Under the pieces are notes generated by a model, which did not search any database, was not told the DNA's origin, and saw nothing but the letters and a program-made list of their open reading frames with translations. This document shows positions 49,629-51,832 of a DNA stretch of 51,832 nt, piece by piece. The position numbers were made by a program, and so were the translations under genes. Numbering within the stretch: the stretch's first letter is position 1; each line of letters opens with the position of its first letter. The DNA comes from Sphingomonas turrisvirgatae. Its GTDB lineage: Bacteria; Pseudomonadota; Alphaproteobacteria; Sphingomonadales; Sphingomonadaceae. The DNA lies in assembly GCF_001721295.1 (NCBI RefSeq), contig NZ_MDDS01000021.1, forward strand, positions 1-51,832, given 5' to 3'.

Positions 49629-50842
49629 ACCCGTTCTCCCGCCGGCGGGGCCGCTCTTTCTGTCTTGAATAGCCGAATGGCGGCCAGGCCGAGCACCAAT
49701 TCGATGATCGCGAACAACCCGAGCGCCCCGCCTAGGCCGGGTCCTAGAAGCGCGCCGAATATAAGGCTCCCAAGGCCAAAGCCGACGAACAGCATGAACA
49801 CGTTGAGGCCCATCGCCTGGCCGGGACGTTGCGCGTTCAGCGACGTAACAATGCCGGCGAACAACGGCTGGGTCATGTCATAGCCGAGGGAGAGGAGTGT
49901 CACCGCCACCGCGGCCATGAGCAGCGGCAGGTCGAACACCAGCATGCCTGCCGCCAGCGCACCGATGGCGAGCCCGATCGGGATTAGCCGGTTGCGTCCC
50001 TGCCGATCGACGGCACGGCCGATCATCGGTCCGAACAGGAAGCCGGGCACCCCATAGCCCAACAGCGCCAAGCCGATTCCGATGGGGCCGAGTCCGTATC
50101 GCTGTTCGAAATAGAGACCGAGCCAGGTGAAGACGCCGGAGTGGAAAACTGAGTTGATGAACACGAACGCGTAAGTCCGCCGCCCACGGGGGTCGGCGAG
50201 CAAGGCGCGATAGCCGGCGACCAGCGCCGCTACCCCGCCCGCCACGGGCTGAACGGCGCCGGCGATCAGGCGTCTGGACCCGAGCAGAATAAGGAGCGTA
50301 ATGCCCCCGGCGATGCCAATGCCGACGAACAGTCCTCGCCAGCCAATATAGGGCTCGGCCACTGCGCCCACCGTCGAGCCGAACGCCATTCCACCCGCCA
50401 TTGCGCCAAAGAGCCACCCCAACGGGCGACCGCGTTGTTCATAGGGGAAAAGCCGGCCGACCAGCACCAGGGCAAGTGGCACGACCCCACTCGCCCCCAA
50501 TCCGGTCAGAACGCGCCATAGTGCTATCACCTCGATCGATCTTGCAGTGGCGGTCAGCACCGTCAGGATAGCGAACGTCGCGAGCGAGCCGGCCATCACC
50601 CGCCACAGGCCGAAACGGTCACCGATCAGGCCATAGACGAGCGTGGCCACCCCATAGGGAATGAGGTAGGCGGGTACGATCTGCCCGGTTGTGGCCGGCG
50701 ACGCCCCAAACTCGGCCGCCAGACGCGGGATGATCGGTGCGACCATAAACGCCTGAAAGAAGATGATGAAGGTCGCGACCGAAAGCACCCGCAACAGGCG
50801 CTCACGTTCCTCATCGGGCATCGTGGTCCCGACGGTGCTCAC
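49625..50842 (-). CDS. MFS-type efflux transporter
   Basis: 405 residues with about twelve membrane segments and the MFS loop motif between segments 2 and 3 (GLIGDRFGLWRVM near 73). Segment 5 has GAMAGGMAFGSTVG, like antiporter motif C. The GTG start overlaps the merR stop (GTGA). The closest look is to drug/proton antiporters; what it exports cannot be read from sequence, although its regulator points to a thiol-reactive metal or metal compound. Confidence 0.85.
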   Translation of the reverse strand: MSTVGTTMPDEERERLLRVLSVATFIIFFQAFMVAPIIPRLAAEFGASPATTGQIVPAYLIPYGVATLVYGLIGDRFGLWRVMAGSLATFAILTVLTATARSIEVIALWRVLTGLGASGVVPLALVLVGRLFPYEQRGRPLGWLFGAMAGGMAFGSTVGAVAEPYIGWRGLFVGIGIAGGITLLILLGSRRLIAGAVQPVAGGVAALVAGYRALLADPRGRRTYAFVFINSVFHSGVFTWLGLYFEQRYGLGPIGIGLALLGYGVPGFLFGPMIGRAVDRQGRNRLIPIGLAIGALAAGMLVFDLPLLMAAVAVTLLSLGYDMTQPLFAGIVTSLNAQRPGQAMGLNVFMLFVGFGLGSLIFGALLGPGLGGALGLFAIIELVLGLAAIRLFKTERAAPPAGERV

Positions 50843-51300
50843 GATGCCTCATCTTCATCGTTCTCCGACTGTCCGCAACGCCCGTCGCAAGACGCGGGCG
50901 ATCGGATCGCGTCGAGGATTGTGCAGCCGTCCAGCGCGCCCTGCGCTGGACAGCTCGCAATCAGCTCATCAAGCATCGCGCCGATGCTCTGAAGCCTAGT
51001 GATCTTCCCGGCGATCTCGCTTCGCTTCGCAAGCGCACGCGACCGCACATCGCTGCAATCCCCAGCGGGGTCGCTTTGCAGGGCCAGAAGTTCGCGGACT
51101 TCGCGCAAGGTGAAGCCGAGCTGCTGGGCTTCGCGGATGAACCTGATCTGTTCGACGAGCACGGGCGAGTAGCGACGCGTCCCTCGCCCACCCGGCCGGA
51201 TCGGCTGCACGATAATGCCTTCGCGCTCGTAGAACCGGACGGTTTCAACGCCAACGCCCGCTGCTTCGGCGGCCTTGCCGATGGTGAGTCCAACTGTCAT
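50839..51300 (-). CDS. MerR-family regulator with mercury-type cysteines
   Basis: 153 residues. N-terminal winged helix (LTIGKAAEAAGVGVETVRFY), then the long dimer helix. Cysteines C82, C117 and C126 fall at the same numbers as the three Hg(II) ligands of Tn501 MerR, which is strong evidence for a mercury-type site; three further cysteines (C138, C142 and nearby) are in the tail. MerR proteins twist a 19-bp-spaced promoter when metal binds. Here merR is the first gene of the operon. There is no ribosome-binding site, and the predicted transcript start is at or next to the ATG, so the mRNA may be leaderless. Confidence 0.85.
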   Translation of the reverse strand: MTVGLTIGKAAEAAGVGVETVRFYEREGIIVQPIRPGGRGTRRYSPVLVEQIRFIREAQQLGFTLREVRELLALQSDPAGDCSDVRSRALAKRSEIAGKITRLQSIGAMLDELIASCPAQGALDGCTILDAIRSPASCDGRCGQSENDEDEAS

Positions 51301-51306
51301 GACGTC

Positions 51307-51337
51307 TTTTACCAGCCGTACCATAGTACGGTGTCAA
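51307..51337 (-). promoter_or_regulatory. Mercury-type MerR promoter/operator
   Basis: On the minus strand TTGACA (51332-51337), 19 bp, then GTAAAA (51307-51312) as -10. Between them lies CCGTAC-TATG-GTACGG (51316-51331), the dyad found in mer operators, where CCGTAC-N4-GTACGG also follows TTGACT directly. The -10 ends seven bases before the merR ATG. Confidence 0.85.
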
Positions 51338-51433
51338 CCATTAAATTATGGATGAGAGGCGAAAGGGCGTGACGACTTCAACACCCTGTGTAAACGCTCG
51401 CGCTAAATGGCGGCGTTCTGATCGCGCTATTTG

Positions 51434-51571
51434 TCAGTTGCCGGGTCCGATGACGAGGCAATCGCGCGCGGCCTGAACGATGTCAGCGGTGACCTCCTCG
51501 ACGCGGTTGAGGGTCATGATCCGCCGCATCTGCGCGAACAGGCGCTCCATGAGCCGGAAGTTGCCGCGCGG
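51434..51571 (-). pseudogene. tniB-like transposition ATPase, C-terminal remnant
   Basis: 45 codons read RGNFRLMERLFAQMRRIM, then VTADIVQAARDCLVIG, and stop. This is the end of TniB/TnsC-like AAA proteins of Tn402/Tn5053-type transposons. A TAA stands in frame just before it and no ATP-binding part is present, so it is a remnant. After its stop, TCGCGCTA(A/T) occurs twice about 24 bp apart and may be part of that transposon's end. Confidence 0.65.
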
Positions 51572-51616
51572 TTAGCGTCCGCGCTCGTGGTGTAATTTCC
51601 GGTGTAGATTGAGGCG

Positions 51617-51650
51617 ATCGCGTGGGTGGGGCATGCCCCACCCACGCGAT
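51617..51650. repeat. 34-bp perfect palindrome without a loop
   Basis: Arms 51617-51633 (ATCGCGTGGGTGGGGCA) and 51634-51650 are exact complements. It lies between the tniB remnant and the IS66 end. Confidence 0.95.
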
Positions 51651-51705
51651 TTCGGTCTCGGTGGCCACCGGGCTCATCGGTAAGGTGGAGTTACCACACT
51701 TCACA

Positions 51706-51832
51706 GTAAGCGTGGCGTGAGGACCGCAGTTTATGCGGCTTGGGCTGTTGGCTGATCTGTCTGGGGCACCCAGTTCCACGGCATCAGCTCGTCCCAGCGG
51801 GTGGCGGGCCAGTCGCCGGCGACCCTGGCGAT
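51706..51832 (-). mobile_element. IS66-family element, one end (cut by the window)
   Basis: GTAAGCGTGGCGTGAGGACC at 51706 is a typical IS66-type terminal sequence and points into the element. The C-terminus of the large transposase begins 25 bp inside. The rest lies outside the window. Confidence 0.7.
51731..51832 (-). CDS. tnpC: IS66 transposase (TnpC), C-terminal 33 residues, partial
   Basis: The minus strand reads IARVAGDWPATRWDELMPWN and on to a TAA at 51731. This is the usual C-terminal end of IS66 transposases (I-A-x-H/D-x-A-x-R-x-D-E-L-x-P-W). The upstream part is beyond the window. Confidence 0.8.
   Translation of the reverse strand: MARVAGDWPATRWDELMPWNWVPQTDQPTAQAA

Noticed and set aside
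1..51832. tRNA, rRNA or replication-initiator genes
   Set aside because: I looked for cloverleaf-like segments with CCA ends and for RepA/RepC-like proteins and found none that could be supported.

Overview
This is 51.8 kb of GC-rich, gene-dense accessory DNA that reads as part of a large conjugative plasmid or integrative conjugative element of an alphaproteobacterium, most likely a sphingomonad. That placement is an inference from composition, the DUF families present (DUF736, DUF3768, DUF2493, ArdC) and the MobF-type transfer genes. No rRNA, tRNA, CRISPR array or replication initiator was recognised. Both ends appear cut: an unpaired C-terminal helicase gene on the left and a partial IS66 element on the right.

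Layout. (1) 0-5 kb: Strawberry-notch-type helicase C-terminal protein, a ParB-like protein and an ArdC-type antirestriction protein. (2) 5-15 kb: small plasmid-family genes, a secreted nuclease, a divergent gene pair around a perfect inverted repeat, an HNH protein, CsbD, a HerA/DUF87-type ATPase and a protein built of about seven Myb/SANT-like repeats. (3) 15-24 kb: a GHKL ATPase, two PAPS-reductase-like PP-loop enzymes, a DpdA/TGT-like protein and a Mom-like protein. This is the best candidate for an undescribed nucleic-acid modification module. (4) 24-31 kb: small genes, two DUF736 paralogues from a local duplication, a PemK-like toxin-antitoxin pair and an SSB. (5) 31-35.5 kb: a DUF2493 protein, an approximately 1 kb array of about 11 imperfectly repeated hairpins, and a transfer-origin candidate. 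(6) 35.5-47 kb: trwA/trwB/trwC-like transfer genes followed by chains of overlapping genes for membrane, periplasmic, CsgG-like, NERD and SGNH proteins. (7) 47-51.8 kb: a response regulator, a 789-bp element with long inverted repeats, a MerR-MFS operon behind a near-perfect mercury-type operator, a TniB remnant and an IS66 end.

Two architectural signals stand out. At about 12 places a gene is preceded by a short GC-rich hairpin, a purine tract (roughly GAAGGRGAGRGRG) and a second, sequence-divergent hairpin that often holds the ribosome-binding site; this looks like a shared structured leader RNA. The hairpin array at 33-34 kb has units bracketed by CTCGCTCGC and GCTACGC, with at least one compensatory base-pair change. 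Many genes overlap by ATGA or GTGA, so translational coupling is common. Family names come from reading the sequence and memory; no database search was run.
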